A DNA stretch of 64,000 nt, from assembly GCF_025195095.1 (NCBI RefSeq), contig NZ_JANAVZ010000001.1, positions 186,001 through 250,000 of the forward strand. Direction: 5' to 3'. The DNA comes from Paracoccus maritimus (lineage in GTDB: Bacteria > Pseudomonadota > Alphaproteobacteria > Rhodobacterales > Rhodobacteraceae). The notes beneath the pieces were generated by a model. It worked only from the letters and a program-made list of their open reading frames with translations. It was not told the DNA's origin and ran no database searches. This document shows, in pieces, positions 1 through 10,469 of the stretch. Numbering within the stretch: position 1 is the stretch's first letter; the number at the start of each line of letters is the position of its first letter. The translations under genes were made by a program, and so were the position numbers.

Positions 1-1997
1 GGCTATGTGCGCTTTACGGGGTCGAGACGCTGGACGGGTTCGGCAATTTCAGCCGGGCCGAACTGGCCGCGATGGGCGCGATCGTCGATTACCTGGACAT
101 GACGCAGAAGGGCAGGCTGCCGCTGATGCGCCCGCCGCTGCGCGAGAACGCAGGCGGCGCGATGCAGATCGATGCCGCGACGCGCCGCAACCTGGAACTG
201 ACCCAGGCCCTGTCGGGTGGGCGCGAGGGGTCGTTGCTGACCGCCATCGATCGCACCGTGACGGCGGCCGGGGCGCGGCTGCTGGAACGGCGCATCAGCG
301 CGCCAAGCCGTGATCTGGCGCTGATCCATGCGCGGCAGGAGGCGGTGTCGCTGCTGGTCGATGACGCGCGGCTGTCGGCGGATCTGCGCGCCGCGTTGGG
401 ACACGTGCCCGACATGGATCGCGCGCTGTCGCGCCTGGCATTGGACCGGGGCGGGCCGCGGGATCTGGCGGCGATCCGTGCCGGGCTGACACAGGGCGCC
501 GGGATCGCCACGCGGATGCCGGCGGATGCAACCCGGGTGCTGGCCCGGGCCGCGCGGGATCTGACCGGCCATGACGAGCTGATCGACCTGCTGGACGATG
601 CGCTGGTGGCCGAGCCGCCTCTGCTGGCCCGCGACGGCGGATTCGTCGCCCCCGAATACGACGAAGATCTGGATCAGACCCGCCGACTGCGCGACGAGGG
701 GCGCGGCGTGATCGCCTCGATGCAGGCGGACTATGCCGCGAAATCCGGTGTGCAAAGCCTGAAGATCCGGCATAACAACGTGCTGGGATACTTCATCGAG
801 ACGACGACCACGCATGCCGACCGGATGCGGGCGATGTCCGATATCTTCATTCACCGCCAGACCACCGCCAACCAGATCCGCTTCACCACGGTCGAGCTGT
901 CCGAGCTGGAAACCCGGATCCTGAACGCCCGCGACCGCGCGCTGCAGATCGAAAGGAACATCTTTGCCCGGCTGCGCGATGCGGTGCTGGACCGCGCGGC
1001 GCAGATCGGGCAGGCGGCACGGGCGCTGGCCGAGATCGATCTGGCCGCGGCCTTCGCCGACATCGCCACCGGCGAGGGATGGACGCGCCCGCGGGTCGAT
1101 GACAGCCGGGCCTTTCAGATCGAGGGCGGACGCCATCCCGTGGTCGAACGCGCGTTGAAGCGGAAATCCGAAAGCTTTGTCGCCAATGACTGCGATCTGA
1201 CGGCGGGCGATACCCCCGCGATCTGGCTGCTGACCGGCCCGAACATGGCCGGTAAATCGACCTTTCTGCGGCAGAACGCGCTGATCGCGGTGCTGGCGCA
1301 GGCCGGGGCCTTCGTGCCCGCGCGTCATGCCCATATCGGCATGGTCAGCCAGTTGTTCAGCCGCGTGGGGGCCGCCGACGATCTGGCGCGGGGCCGGTCC
1401 ACCTTCATGGTCGAGATGGTCGAGACGGCGGCGATCCTCAATCAGGCCGACGATCATGCGCTGGTCATCCTGGACGAGATCGGGCGTGGCACGGCGACCT
1501 GGGACGGGCTGTCGATCGCCTGGGCCGTGATGGAGCATCTGCACGCCGTCAACCGATGCCGCGCGCTGTTTGCCACGCATTACCACGAAATGACCGCCCT
1601 GACTGCCAAGCTGGACGGGGTCGAGAACGCCACCGTCGCGGTTCGCGAATGGGACGGCGACGTGATCTTTCTTCACGAGGTTCGCAAGGGCGCGGCGGAC
1701 CGGTCCTATGGTGTGCAGGTCGCACGGCTGGCTGGGCTGCCGGCCTCGGTCGTGGATCGCGCGCGAGAGGTTCTGGACGCCTTGGAGTCGGGCGAACGGG
1801 AAGGTGCGGCACGGCCGGCCGCGCTGATCGACGATCTGCCCCTGTTCCGCGCCGTGCCGCCCGCACCCGCGCCGTCGAAGGCGAAGGACGGTCCTCTGGA
1901 CGCGCGCATGAAAGACGTGCATCCCGATGCGATGTCCCCGCGCGAGGCGCTGGACCTGATCTATGAACTGAAGGCCCTGACCGGAGAACAGCCATGA
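1..1997 (+). CDS. mutS: DNA mismatch repair ATPase MutS (5' end cut by window)
   Basis: MutS binds mismatches and, with MutL, starts mismatch repair. The reading frame is open from position 3, where it already reads [21 protein letters not shown] core sequence, so the N-terminal mismatch-binding part lies outside the window. Visible are the helical lever/clamp region, then the ATPase domain: Walker [10 protein letters not shown] (about 1236-1262), Walker [12 protein letters not shown] (about 1461-1493) and the FATHYHEM motif near 1570. The C-terminal tail ends in a short helical stretch typical of the dimer/tetramer region. The stop codon overlaps the aroC start as ATGA (1994-1997), implying translational coupling. 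Truncation is a window effect, not a pseudogene. Confidence 0.97.
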   Translation, partial: LCALYGVETLDGFGNFSRAELAAMGAIVDYLDMTQKGRLPLMRPPLRENAGGAMQIDAATRRNLELTQALSGGREGSLLTAIDRTVTAAGARLLERRISAPSRDLALIHARQEAVSLLVDDARLSADLRAALGHVPDMDRALSRLALDRGGPRDLAAIRAGLTQGAGIATRMPADATRVLARAARDLTGHDELIDLLDDALVAEPPLLARDGGFVAPEYDEDLDQTRRLRDEGRGVIASMQADYAAKSGVQSLKIRHNNVLGYFIETTTTHADRMRAMSDIFIHRQTTANQIRFTTVELSELETRILNARDRALQIERNIFARLRDAVLDRAAQIGQAARALAEIDLAAAFADIATGEGWTRPRVDDSRAFQIEGGRHPVVERALKRKSESFVANDCDLTAGDTPAIWLLTGPNMAGKSTFLRQNALIAVLAQAGAFVPARHAHIGMVSQLFSRVGAADDLARGRSTFMVEMVETAAILNQADDHALVILDEIGRGTATWDGLSIAWAVMEHLHAVNRCRALFATHYHEMTALTAKLDGVENATVAVREWDGDVIFLHEVRKGAADRSYGVQVARLAGLPASVVDRAREVLDALESGEREGAARPAALIDDLPLFRAVPPAPAPSKAKDGPLDARMKDVHPDAMSPREALDLIYELKALTGEQP

Positions 1998-3094
1998 GCT
2001 TCAACACATTCGGCCGCGAGTTCCGGTTCACCACCTGGGGCGAAAGCCACGGCCCCGCGCTGGGCGCGACGGTCGATGGCGTGCCGCCCGGTGTCGCGCT
2101 GGACGAAGACTTTATCCAGCAATTCCTGGATCGCCGCCGTCCCGGCACCAGCAAGCACACCACCCAGCGCCGCGAGGCGGATCAGGTGCGGATCCTGTCG
2201 GGCGTCTTCGAGGGCCGCACCACTGGAACGCCGATCCAGCTGATGATCGAAAACACCGATCAGCGCAGCAAGGATTACGGGGATATCGCGACCAGCTTCC
2301 GCCCCGGCCATGCCGATATCGCCTATCACCTGAAATACGGGCTGCGCGACTATCGCGGTGGCGGGCGGTCGTCGGCGCGAGAAACGGCGGCGCGGGTCGC
2401 CGCCGGGGGCGTGGCGCAGGCGGTTCTGGCCCATCTGCTGCCGGATCTGAAGATCATCGGCTACATGGTGCAGATGGGCGACATGCATCTGGACCGCGCG
2501 AAATTCGATGCGCGCGCGATCCCGGAAAACCCGTTCTTCCTGCCCGATGCAACGGCGGCAGATGCCTGGTCGGATTACCTGGACGGCATCCGCAAGGATC
2601 AAAACAGCGTCGGCGCCGCGATCGAGGTGCTGGTCGAAGGCTGCCCACCCGGCCTTGGCGCACCGGTCTATGCCAAGCTGGACACCGACTTGGCCGCCGC
2701 GATGATGTCGATCAACGCGGTCAAGGGGGTCGAGATCGGGGAAGGGATGGCTGCGGCCGCCCTGACCGGCACCGCCAATGCCGACGAGATGCGGATGGGC
2801 AATGACGGGCCGATCTTTCTGTCGAACCATGCGGGCGGCATTCTGGGCGGAATCAGCACCGGGCAGCCCATCGTGGTGCGGTTCTCGGTCAAGCCGACCA
2901 GTTCCATCACCACGCCGCGCCGCACCATCAACCGGCAGGGCGAAGAGATCGAGCTGATCACCAAGGGCCGCCACGATCCTTGTGTCGGTATTCGCGCGGT
3001 GCCTGTGGCTGAGGCGATGGCTGCCTGCGTGATCCTGGATCACCTGCTGATGGATCGCGCTCAGACCGGCGGCGTTCGGGGCGAAATCGGCTGA
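1994..3094 (+). CDS. aroC: Chorismate synthase
   Basis: Converts 5-enolpyruvylshikimate-3-phosphate to chorismate, the last step of the shikimate pathway, in the cytosol using reduced FMN. The 366-residue length is normal. The N-terminus [19 protein letters not shown] is the family signature, followed by the RRRPG and RPGHAD segments and the central [17 protein letters not shown] motif. The C-terminal part has [19 protein letters not shown]. The start ATG overlaps the mutS stop by 4 bp, so the two are probably co-transcribed although functionally unrelated. Confidence 0.98.
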   Translation: MSFNTFGREFRFTTWGESHGPALGATVDGVPPGVALDEDFIQQFLDRRRPGTSKHTTQRREADQVRILSGVFEGRTTGTPIQLMIENTDQRSKDYGDIATSFRPGHADIAYHLKYGLRDYRGGGRSSARETAARVAAGGVAQAVLAHLLPDLKIIGYMVQMGDMHLDRAKFDARAIPENPFFLPDATAADAWSDYLDGIRKDQNSVGAAIEVLVEGCPPGLGAPVYAKLDTDLAAAMMSINAVKGVEIGEGMAAAALTGTANADEMRMGNDGPIFLSNHAGGILGGISTGQPIVVRFSVKPTSSITTPRRTINRQGEEIELITKGRHDPCVGIRAVPVAEAMAACVILDHLLMDRAQTGGVRGEIG

Positions 3095-3211
3095 TCGGGC
3101 TGCGGCGCCCGGCTCACCGGGTTGTGATCACGGGCTAAAAATGCTGTCATGTTCCATGTTCTGCCGTCCTGGCGAGACGTCGGGCGGATCCTTATCGCAG
3201 GCGGGGACGAC

Positions 3212-4801
3212 ATGACCGATACAAACAAAATTCCGGATCCCGATCCGAGGGTGATGGATTTCGATACCGATTACGAACTGGGCCAGGACAATATCCGACC
3301 GCTGGGGCTGGATATCCACAACCCGGTCTTTGTCATATCGGCGGGCGTGATCGTGCTGTTCGTCGTGGTCGCGCTGTTGAACCAAGAGGCGTCGGCGGCG
3401 TTTTTCGGCTGGTTGCGGCCTTTCCTGACCAGCACATTCGACTGGTATCTGATGTGGTCGGTCAACCTGCTGCTGCTGTTCTGTGTCTTCATCGCCGTCA
3501 CCCCCTTGGGCAAGGTCAGGATCGGCGGGCGTGACGCGCGGCCCGATTACAGCCTGCCGGGCTGGATCGCGATGCTGTTTTCCGCCGGGATGGGGATCGG
3601 GTTGCTGTTCTTCAGCGTGCTTGAGCCGATGTATTACACGCTGCCCGAGCTGAATGCCTGGCCGCTTGGTCTTGATCCCGCTGTCGCGGGCAACGAGACG
3701 ATGGGGATCGTCGGCACGATCTTTCACTGGGGGCTGAATGCCTGGGCCGTCTATGTGGTGGTCGGGCTGGCACTGGCGATCTTCTATTTCAACCTGGGCC
3801 TGCCGATGACGCTGCGCTCGGCGTTCTACCCGGTTCTGGGCGAGCGCGTCTGGGGCTGGCCCGGCCATGTCATCGACACGCTGGCGGTGTTCGCGACGCT
3901 GTTCGGGCTGACCACCACGCTGGGGCTTGGCGCGCAGCAGGTTGCGGCGGGGCTGAACGATGTGTTCGGGGTGCCGGTGTCCGATACGCTGATCGTCGGG
4001 CTGATCGTCGGCATAACCGCCATCGCGCTGGGTTCGGTTCTTCTGGGCATGGATGCCGGCGTCAAACGCCTGTCCGAAATCAACATGGCGCTGGCGGCGG
4101 TGCTGTTCGTGTTCGTCCTGCTGGTCGGACCGACGCTGTTTCTGCTGACGAATTTCGGGGCCGTGCTGCGCGACTACCTGATCCAGCTTGCACCGCTGTC
4201 CAGCCCCATAGGCCGCGCGGACGATGGCTACATGCATGGCTGGACGACCTTCTACTGGGCGTGGTGGATCGCCTGGTCACCCTTTGTCGGCATGTTCATC
4301 GCACGCATCTCGAAGGGGCGGACGGTGCGCGAATTCGTGCTGTATGTCCTGGTGGTACCGTCATTCGTCTGCGCGTTGTGGATGTCGGTGTTCGGCGGTC
4401 TGGCGCTGCACCAGATGGCAGGCGGCTATGACGGCGTGGCCGAGGTGGTCGCGGCATACAAGCCCGAACTGACGCTGTTCAGGATGCTGGATCAGTTGCC
4501 GCTTTACAGCATCACCGCGCCGGTCTCGCTGGTGCTGATCGTTGTGTTCTTCGTCACATCGTCGGATTCCGGGTCGCTGGTGATCGACACGATCACCGCC
4601 GGCGGCAAGATGGACGCCCCGGTGGCGCAGCGCGTGTTCTGGTGCACGTTCGAGGGGCTGGTGGCCATCGCGCTGCTGCTGGGTGGCGGGCTGAACGCCC
4701 TGCAGGGGGCCGCCGTGTCGATGGGGATTCCCTTCACGATCGTGGTGCTGGCGATGGCTTGGTGTCTGTTCCTGGCGCTGAGGTCCGAACGTCACAAATG
4801 A
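3212..4801 (+). CDS. BCCT-family betaine/choline/carnitine transporter
   Basis: A secondary carrier of about 529 residues that should import a trimethylammonium compound such as glycine betaine or choline with a sodium or proton gradient. It has about 12 hydrophobic segments, the early BCCT motif GMGIGLLFFSVLEP, and the signature WAWWIAWSPFVGMFIARIS followed by KGRTVREF. The in-frame start at 3149 lacks a convincing ribosome site and adds a non-membrane leader. I prefer ATG 3212 (MTDTNKIPDPDP), preceded by a GCGGGGA stretch. It stands alone between aroC and the pst operon. Exact substrate cannot be told from sequence; no osmosensory C-terminal extension is obvious. Confidence 0.9.
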   Translation: MTDTNKIPDPDPRVMDFDTDYELGQDNIRPLGLDIHNPVFVISAGVIVLFVVVALLNQEASAAFFGWLRPFLTSTFDWYLMWSVNLLLLFCVFIAVTPLGKVRIGGRDARPDYSLPGWIAMLFSAGMGIGLLFFSVLEPMYYTLPELNAWPLGLDPAVAGNETMGIVGTIFHWGLNAWAVYVVVGLALAIFYFNLGLPMTLRSAFYPVLGERVWGWPGHVIDTLAVFATLFGLTTTLGLGAQQVAAGLNDVFGVPVSDTLIVGLIVGITAIALGSVLLGMDAGVKRLSEINMALAAVLFVFVLLVGPTLFLLTNFGAVLRDYLIQLAPLSSPIGRADDGYMHGWTTFYWAWWIAWSPFVGMFIARISKGRTVREFVLYVLVVPSFVCALWMSVFGGLALHQMAGGYDGVAEVVAAYKPELTLFRMLDQLPLYSITAPVSLVLIVVFFVTSSDSGSLVIDTITAGGKMDAPVAQRVFWCTFEGLVAIALLLGGGLNALQGAAVSMGIPFTIVVLAMAWCLFLALRSERHK

Positions 4802-4889
4802 TCGCCTGAAACTGGCAGGTTGTATGGATCCGGGCGCGCGCAACCGCGCGTCCGGACGCATTTCGCCCAGCAATCGCTGAGTTAGTCGA

Positions 4890-4933
4890 TTGTCATCTAA
4901 TCGTCACATAACGGTCGCATAGCCGTCACCTGC
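4890..4933 (+). promoter_or_regulatory. Tandem Pho box upstream of pstS
   Basis: Four consecutive 11-bp units, TTGTCATCTAA, TCGTCACATAA, CGGTCGCATAG and CCGTCACCTGC, match the direct-repeat PhoB-binding pattern (TGTCA-type heptamer plus AT-rich spacer). The first two are closest to consensus and the last two more degenerate. The block lies 57 bp before the pstS start, so it should activate the operon under phosphate limitation. PhoB itself is the last gene of the operon, giving positive autoregulation. The -10 element is not clear; the TCTAGG at 4938-4943 is a possible one. Confidence 0.85.
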
Positions 4934-4989
4934 CGGGTCTAGGTCAGCAGCAGCCCCATACTGGGCAATGACCGACTCAGGAGAGATCC

Positions 4990-6033
4990 ATGAACACCGC
5001 GAAATTCACCGTCTCGGCGCTGGCCATCGTCGCCGCCTCGGCCACCGCCGCTGCTGCACGCGACAATATCCAGACCGCTGGTTCATCGACCGTGCTGCCC
5101 TACGCGACCATCGTCGCCGAATCGTTCGGCGAGAACTTCGACTTCCCGACCCCGGTCGTCGAATCCGGCGGATCGGGTGCCGGCCGCAAGAAGCTGTGCG
5201 AAGGCGTCGGCGAGAACACAATCGACATCGCCAACTCGTCCAGCCGCATCAGCCAGTCGGACATCGACACCTGCGCCCAGAACGGCGTGACCGAGATCAT
5301 GGAAGTCCGCATCGGCTATGACGGGATCGTCTTCGCCAGCGACATCGAGGGACCCGACTTCGCCTTTACCCCGGCCGACTGGTTCAACGCGCTGGCCAAG
5401 GACATCGTCGTGGACGGCGAAGTCAAGGCCAACGACAATGCCAGTTGGTCCGACGTGAACGGCGACCTGCCCGACCAGCAGATCCTGGCCTTCGTTCCCG
5501 GCACCAAGCACGGCACCCGTGAAGTGTTCGACGAGAAGGTGATCCTGGCGGGCTGCGAGGAATCCGGCGCCATGGAAGTCTTCGCCGAACAGAACGGCGG
5601 CGACGAGGACAAGGCCGAGGAAATGTGCACCTCGCTGCGCACCGATGGCGTGTCGGTCGATATCGACGGCGACTATACCGAAACGCTGGCGCGCATCGAC
5701 GCCAACAAGAACGCCATCGGCGTGTTCGGCCTGTCGTTCTACGAGAACAACACCGACAAGCTGAAGGTCGCGACCATGTCCGGCATCAACCCCTCGACCG
5801 AGACCATCGCCTCGGGCGAATATCCGGTGTCGCGTCCGCTGTACTTCTATGTGAAGAACGCGCATCTGGACGTGATCCCCGGCCTGCAGGAATATATCGA
5901 GTTCTTCGTGTCTGACGACATGGCTGGCCCGGACGGCCCGCTGGCCAATTATGGCCTGGTGTCCGACCCGGAACTGGCCGCCACGCAGGAAATGGTTGCC
6001 AACCGCACCCCGATGGGCCCGCTGGACGAATAA
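4990..6033 (+). CDS. pstS: Phosphate ABC transporter substrate-binding protein PstS
   Basis: Periplasmic phosphate-binding protein of 347 residues. The N-terminus has a Sec signal (MNTAKFTVSALAIVAASATA, cleavage near AAA-RDN). The phosphate-binding loop AGSSTVLPYA and the later SGGSGAGRKKLCEG, IDIANSSSRI and GTREVFDEKV segments are PstS-like. A good ribosome site AGGAGAGA sits just before the ATG. It is first in the operon, directly under the Pho box, and is separated from pstC by a strong hairpin, which is expected to let PstS be made in excess over the membrane components. Confidence 0.96.
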   Translation: MNTAKFTVSALAIVAASATAAAARDNIQTAGSSTVLPYATIVAESFGENFDFPTPVVESGGSGAGRKKLCEGVGENTIDIANSSSRISQSDIDTCAQNGVTEIMEVRIGYDGIVFASDIEGPDFAFTPADWFNALAKDIVVDGEVKANDNASWSDVNGDLPDQQILAFVPGTKHGTREVFDEKVILAGCEESGAMEVFAEQNGGDEDKAEEMCTSLRTDGVSVDIDGDYTETLARIDANKNAIGVFGLSFYENNTDKLKVATMSGINPSTETIASGEYPVSRPLYFYVKNAHLDVIPGLQEYIEFFVSDDMAGPDGPLANYGLVSDPELAATQEMVANRTPMGPLDE

Positions 6034-6050
6034 TTCCATCCCACACAGCT

Positions 6051-6075
6051 GGGGCGACGGCAGCGCCGTCGCCCC
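6051..6075 (+). terminator. pstS-pstC intercistronic hairpin (attenuator or mRNA stabiliser)
   Basis: Perfect 11-bp inverted repeat GGGGCGACGGC / GCCGTCGCCCC with a 3-base loop. It lies between the pstS stop and the pstC start and is followed by only a weak T-run (TTCACCCATTG). It is therefore more likely a partial terminator or an RNA end that protects the upstream pstS message than a full stop. Confidence 0.65.
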
Positions 6076-6099
6076 TTCACCCATTGTGACAGGTACCCC

Positions 6100-7557
6100 A
6101 TGAGCATTGGCCTTATCCTGCTGTTCGTGGTCGGACTGGGCGTCATCGGCTTCTATCTGGGCCGACGCCGCGCGCTGACCAGCGTATCGGGCGATCCCCG
6201 CAAGCTTCATTCGCTTCCCAGCCAGTATGGCCAGTCGGTCTTTCTGTTCACCGTCGTTCCGGCATTGCTGTTGCTGGCGGTCTGGCTGCTGGCCGAGCCG
6301 CGCGTGATCGACAGCCGCGTGCGCGGCGTTGTCGAGGCCACCGGCGCGACAGGGTCCGAACTTGATCTGAAGATGGCCGACGTGACCCGCATCTCGGAAG
6401 GGCTGGATGCACTGGTTCAGCGTTCGACCCTGACCGAAGATCAGCTTACGCAGATGCGCGCCGATATGGCGGATGTCCGCGGGCGTCTGGCCGATGTGGG
6501 TGTCGCGCTGGGGTCCGCCGTCGAGCCTGCAGTGTTTCAGGCCGCCAAGCAGCGCCGCGCTCTGGTCCAGACAAGCAGCCTGCTGAAAGGTGCCGGGGTG
6601 GCGCTGTTCGCCATCGCGGGCTTTGCCTTTGCCATCAGCCGCATCAATCCCACTTTCAGGGCCCGGAACGTGTCCGAAGGGGTGGTGATGGCGTTGCTGA
6701 TCGGGTCGTCGCTGGTCGCCATCCTGACCACGGTCGGGATCGTGCTGTCGCTGGTCTTCGAGACCGCAAGTTTCTTCCGGATGTATCCGGCGAAGGATTT
6801 CTTCCTGTCGCTGACCTGGAACCCACAGTTCCGCGGTGGTTCGGATCTGGGCATCTGGCCGCTGCTGTGGGGCACGCTGTATGTCTCGTTCATCGCGCTG
6901 CTGGTGGCCGTGCCGATCGGTCTGCTGGCCGCGATCTATCTGGCTGAATACGCCAGCAAACGTGTCCGCAGCGTTGCCAAGCCCGCCATCGAGATCCTGG
7001 CAGGTATCCCGACGATCGTTTACGGCCTTTTCGCGCTGATCACCGTCGGGCCGGCACTGCGCGACTATTTCGCGCAACCGCTTGGCCTGGGCAGTTCCTC
7101 GTCCTCGGTCATGACGGCGGGGCTGGTCATGGGCATCATGCTGATCCCCTTTGTCAGTTCGCTGTCCGACGACATCATCAATTCGGTTCCGCAGGCGATG
7201 CGTGACGGGTCTTACGGGCTGGGCGCGACGAAATCGGAAAGCATCAAGCAGGTGATCCTGCCTGCCGCTCTGCCGGGTGTGGTCGGTGCGGTTCTGCTGG
7301 CCGCCAGCCGCGCCATCGGCGAGACCATGATCGTGGTGCTGGGTGCGGGCGCAGCCGCAAAGCTGTCTTTGAACCCGTTCGAGGCGATGACAACGATCAC
7401 CGTCAAGATCGTCAGCCAGTTGACCGGCGACACCGAATTCGCAAGTCCCGAAACGCTGGTCGCCTTTGCGCTTGGCCTGACGCTGTTCGTGTTCACGCTG
7501 GGGCTGAACGTGCTGGCCCTTTATATCGTCCGCAAATACCGGGAGCAGTACGAATGA
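6100..7557 (+). CDS. pstC: Phosphate ABC transporter permease PstC
   Basis: Inner-membrane permease subunit of the high-affinity phosphate importer. At 485 residues it is the long form seen in alphaproteobacteria. N-terminal membrane segments and a periplasmic charged region (about residues 75-145) precede the ABC permease core. The core contains LAAIYLAEYAS, the EILAGIPTIVYGLFAL segment and the EAA-type loop SYGLGATKSESIKQVILPAA, which contacts PstB. The stop overlaps the pstA start as ATGA. Confidence 0.95.
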   Translation: MSIGLILLFVVGLGVIGFYLGRRRALTSVSGDPRKLHSLPSQYGQSVFLFTVVPALLLLAVWLLAEPRVIDSRVRGVVEATGATGSELDLKMADVTRISEGLDALVQRSTLTEDQLTQMRADMADVRGRLADVGVALGSAVEPAVFQAAKQRRALVQTSSLLKGAGVALFAIAGFAFAISRINPTFRARNVSEGVVMALLIGSSLVAILTTVGIVLSLVFETASFFRMYPAKDFFLSLTWNPQFRGGSDLGIWPLLWGTLYVSFIALLVAVPIGLLAAIYLAEYASKRVRSVAKPAIEILAGIPTIVYGLFALITVGPALRDYFAQPLGLGSSSSSVMTAGLVMGIMLIPFVSSLSDDIINSVPQAMRDGSYGLGATKSESIKQVILPAALPGVVGAVLLAASRAIGETMIVVLGAGAAAKLSLNPFEAMTTITVKIVSQLTGDTEFASPETLVAFALGLTLFVFTLGLNVLALYIVRKYREQYE

Positions 7558-8903
7558 CCGACGCGACCGCACAGAACACCCCCGCGCCATCGGGGAAATC
7601 GCTGCTGAGCCTGGATCAGCGCACGCGCCGTCGCAACGCGTCCGAACGCCGCTTCCGGCTTTACGGGGCCGTTGCCATCTGCCTGTCCATCGCTGCCCTG
7701 GTCATGTTGCTGACCTCGGTCATCGGAAACGGCGCCTCGGCGTTCTTTCAGACCTATGCCAAGATCGAGCTGACGCTGGACCCCGCAGAGCTGGACCCGG
7801 AAGGCAATCGCAACCCCGACGAGATGGGCAAGGTCACCACGCTGCGCTATGGCAACCTGATGAAGGCGGCCTTTCCCGCGTCACTTCAGGCCGCCGGAAT
7901 CTCGACCGAGGGGATATCGGACACCGAGATCGGCGACATGCTGTCGAAAGAGGCGCCCGCGCAGCTTCGCGACCGGGTGCTGAGCGATCCCGACATGCTG
8001 GGCGAAAGCGTCGAGTTCTGGGCCTTGGCCAACGGTCGCATCGACGGGTATATCAAGGGCCGCGTTTCGATGGCCTCGGCCGAACGCGACAGCAATGTCA
8101 GTCCGGCACAATTGCAGCTTGCCGACCGGATGCGCGAGGCGGGTCTGCTGACGACGCGCTTCAACTGGGATTTCATCACCTTCCCGGACGCATCCGAACT
8201 GCGTCCCGAGGCCGCCGGCCTGGGCGTGGCGATCGTCGGATCGGCCTACATGATGCTGATCGTGCTGTTCCTTGCGCTGCCGATCGGTGTCGCGGCCAGC
8301 ATCTATCTTGAGGAATTCGCCCCTCAGAACCGCTTCACGGACCTTATCGAGGTGAACATCTCGAACCTTGCCGCGGTGCCCTCCATCGTCTTCGGTATCC
8401 TGGGCCTTGCAGTGTTCATCAACTATGCGGGCCTGCCCGCCTCGGCGCCCATCGTCGGCGGTCTGGTGCTGACCCTGATGACATTGCCGACGATCATCAT
8501 CTCGACCCGCGCCGCGCTGAAGGCGGTGCCGCCGTCGATCCGGTCGGCCGCGCTTGGTGTCGGCGCCTCGAAGATGCAGACGGTGTTCCATCATGTGCTG
8601 CCGCTGGCTATGCCCGGCATCCTGACCGGCACGATCCTTGGACTGGCGCAGGCCTTGGGCGAAACCGCGCCCCTGCTTCTGATCGGCATGGTCGCCTTTG
8701 TACGCGACTATCCAAGCTGGCCGATCGATGGTTTCTTCGATCCCGCCTCGGCGTTGCCGGTGCAGGTCTACAACTTCACGACGCGCGGTGATCCGGCCTT
8801 TGTCGAACGCGCCTCGGGTGCGATCATCGTGTTGTTGGTCTTCCTGCTGTGCATGAACCTGCTGGCCATCTATCTGCGCCGCAAGTTCGAGCGGCGTTGG
8901 TAA
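7554..8903 (+). CDS. pstA: Phosphate ABC transporter permease PstA
   Basis: Second permease subunit, 449 residues. One N-terminal membrane helix is followed by a soluble periplasmic region (about residues 65-210) that is larger than in the short E. coli type. The permease core has GVAASIYLEEFAP, NLAAVPSIVFGILGLAVF and the ATPase-contact loop RSAALGVGASKMQTVFHHVLP. The 4-bp overlap with pstC suggests translational coupling and equal stoichiometry. Confidence 0.95.
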   Translation: MTDATAQNTPAPSGKSLLSLDQRTRRRNASERRFRLYGAVAICLSIAALVMLLTSVIGNGASAFFQTYAKIELTLDPAELDPEGNRNPDEMGKVTTLRYGNLMKAAFPASLQAAGISTEGISDTEIGDMLSKEAPAQLRDRVLSDPDMLGESVEFWALANGRIDGYIKGRVSMASAERDSNVSPAQLQLADRMREAGLLTTRFNWDFITFPDASELRPEAAGLGVAIVGSAYMMLIVLFLALPIGVAASIYLEEFAPQNRFTDLIEVNISNLAAVPSIVFGILGLAVFINYAGLPASAPIVGGLVLTLMTLPTIIISTRAALKAVPPSIRSAALGVGASKMQTVFHHVLPLAMPGILTGTILGLAQALGETAPLLLIGMVAFVRDYPSWPIDGFFDPASALPVQVYNFTTRGDPAFVERASGAIIVLLVFLLCMNLLAIYLRRKFERRW

Positions 8904-8924
8904 CATGGCCGAAAGGAGGCCGGT

Positions 8925-9722
8925 ATGTACGACATGAATCGAGTGGAGAACGCCGTGGGACAGGACGAAATCAAGATCTCGGCCAGGAAGGTGCAGGTCT
9001 ATTACGGCGACACGCACGCCATCAAGGATGTCGATGTGGACATCCTGGACAAGACCGTGACCGCCTTCATCGGCCCCTCGGGCTGCGGGAAATCGACCTT
9101 CCTGCGCTGTTTGAACCGCATGAACGACACGATTGCCGCCGCGCGGGTCGAAGGCAAGATCGCCCTTGACGGTGAGGACATCTATGACCGTCGCGTCGAT
9201 CCGGTGCAGCTGCGCGCCAAGGTCGGCATGGTGTTCCAGAAGCCGAACCCGTTCCCGAAGTCGATCTATGACAACGTGGCCTACGGTCCGCGCATTCACG
9301 GCCTTGCCCGCAACAAGGCCGAACTGGACGAGATCGTCGAACGCAGCCTGCGCGGCGCGGCATTGTGGAACGAGGCCAAGGACCGCCTGCAGGAACCGGG
9401 AACCGGCCTGTCGGGCGGCCAGCAGCAGCGCCTGTGCATCGCGCGCGCCGTCGCGACCTCGCCCGAAGTGCTGCTGATGGACGAGCCGTGTTCCGCGCTG
9501 GACCCGATCGCCACCGGCCAGGTCGAAGAACTGATCGAACAGCTGCGCCAGCAATTCTCGGTCGTGATCGTGACCCATTCGATGCAGCAGGCCGCGCGCG
9601 TCAGCCAGAAGACGGCGTTCTTCCATCTCGGCAATCTGGTGGAATACGGCGAAACCGACGACATCTTCACCAAGCCGAAGGACTCGCGCACGGAATCCTA
9701 TATTTCCGGTCGAATCGGCTGA
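8925..9722 (+). CDS. pstB: Phosphate ABC transporter ATP-binding protein PstB
   Basis: Cytoplasmic ATPase driving phosphate import; 265 residues. It has Walker [10 protein letters not shown] (about residue 50), the Q-loop context [26 protein letters not shown] signature LSGGQQQRL (about 162), Walker [14 protein letters not shown] and the switch histidine in [14 protein letters not shown] strong AAGGAGG ribosome site precedes ATG 8925. It lies 21 bp after pstA and 18 bp before phoU. Confidence 0.97.
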   Translation: MYDMNRVENAVGQDEIKISARKVQVYYGDTHAIKDVDVDILDKTVTAFIGPSGCGKSTFLRCLNRMNDTIAAARVEGKIALDGEDIYDRRVDPVQLRAKVGMVFQKPNPFPKSIYDNVAYGPRIHGLARNKAELDEIVERSLRGAALWNEAKDRLQEPGTGLSGGQQQRLCIARAVATSPEVLLMDEPCSALDPIATGQVEELIEQLRQQFSVVIVTHSMQQAARVSQKTAFFHLGNLVEYGETDDIFTKPKDSRTESYISGRIG

Positions 9723-9740
9723 CGAGCAGGAGGCAGGCAC

Positions 9741-10463
9741 ATGAACCGGGACAAACACATATCCTCGGCTTTCGACCGCGATCTGGAAACGATCCAGGCG
9801 CAGGTCGTGAAAATGGGCGGCATGGTCGAGGCCGCGATCACCGACGCCGCGACCGCGCTGGAGACGCGCGACGAGGAGCTGGCCGAACAGGTCCGCCGCC
9901 GCGACAAGGCCATCGATGCGATGGAGACGCAGATCAACGAAGACGCCGCGCGGCTGATCGCCCTGCGCGCGCCGACGGCAACGGATCTGCGGATGGTCCT
10001 TGCGGTCATCAAGATCAGTGCGTCGCTGGAACGGGTGGGCGACTATGCCAAGAACATGGCCAAGCGCACGGCCGTCCTGTCGCAGCTGCCCTATATCGAC
10101 GGATCGGGACTGGCGCTGCGCCGGATGAACCTGGCGGTCAACAAGATGCTGCAGGACGCGCTGGACAGCTACATCCGCCGCGATGCGGATCTGGCAGGGG
10201 ACGTCCGGATGCGCGATCTGGAGGTTGACCAGATGTATAATGCGCTGTTCCGCGAATTCCTGACCCACATGATGGAAGATCCGCGCAACATCACCGCCTG
10301 CATGCATCTGCATTTCCTGGCCAAGAATACCGAACGGATGGGCGATCACGCGACCTCGATCGCCGAGCAGGTCATCTATCTTGTGACCGGCGACCTGCCC
10401 GACGAGGCGCGGCCCAAGGCCAACAGCGTTCCATCGGATGCGCCGGTCGTCGGCGAGGGTTAA
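9741..10463 (+). CDS. phoU: Phosphate signalling regulator PhoU
   Basis: Cytoplasmic all-helical protein of 240 residues that links Pst transporter state to PhoR/PhoB signalling and represses the Pho response when phosphate is plentiful. Two PhoU repeats are visible: LETIQAQVVKMGGMVEAAIT ... SASLERVGDYAKNMAKR and VNKMLQDALDSYI ... HFLAKNTERMGDHATSIAEQ. The E-RxGD motifs of each repeat are intact. An AGGAGG ribosome site precedes the start. Confidence 0.95.
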   Translation: MNRDKHISSAFDRDLETIQAQVVKMGGMVEAAITDAATALETRDEELAEQVRRRDKAIDAMETQINEDAARLIALRAPTATDLRMVLAVIKISASLERVGDYAKNMAKRTAVLSQLPYIDGSGLALRRMNLAVNKMLQDALDSYIRRDADLAGDVRMRDLEVDQMYNALFREFLTHMMEDPRNITACMHLHFLAKNTERMGDHATSIAEQVIYLVTGDLPDEARPKANSVPSDAPVVGEG

Positions 10464-10469
10464 GGACCG

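Noticed and set aside
1..1997. mutS as a truncated pseudogene
   Set aside because: The frame is open to the first base and already encodes MutS core sequence there; the missing N-terminus is due to the window edge.
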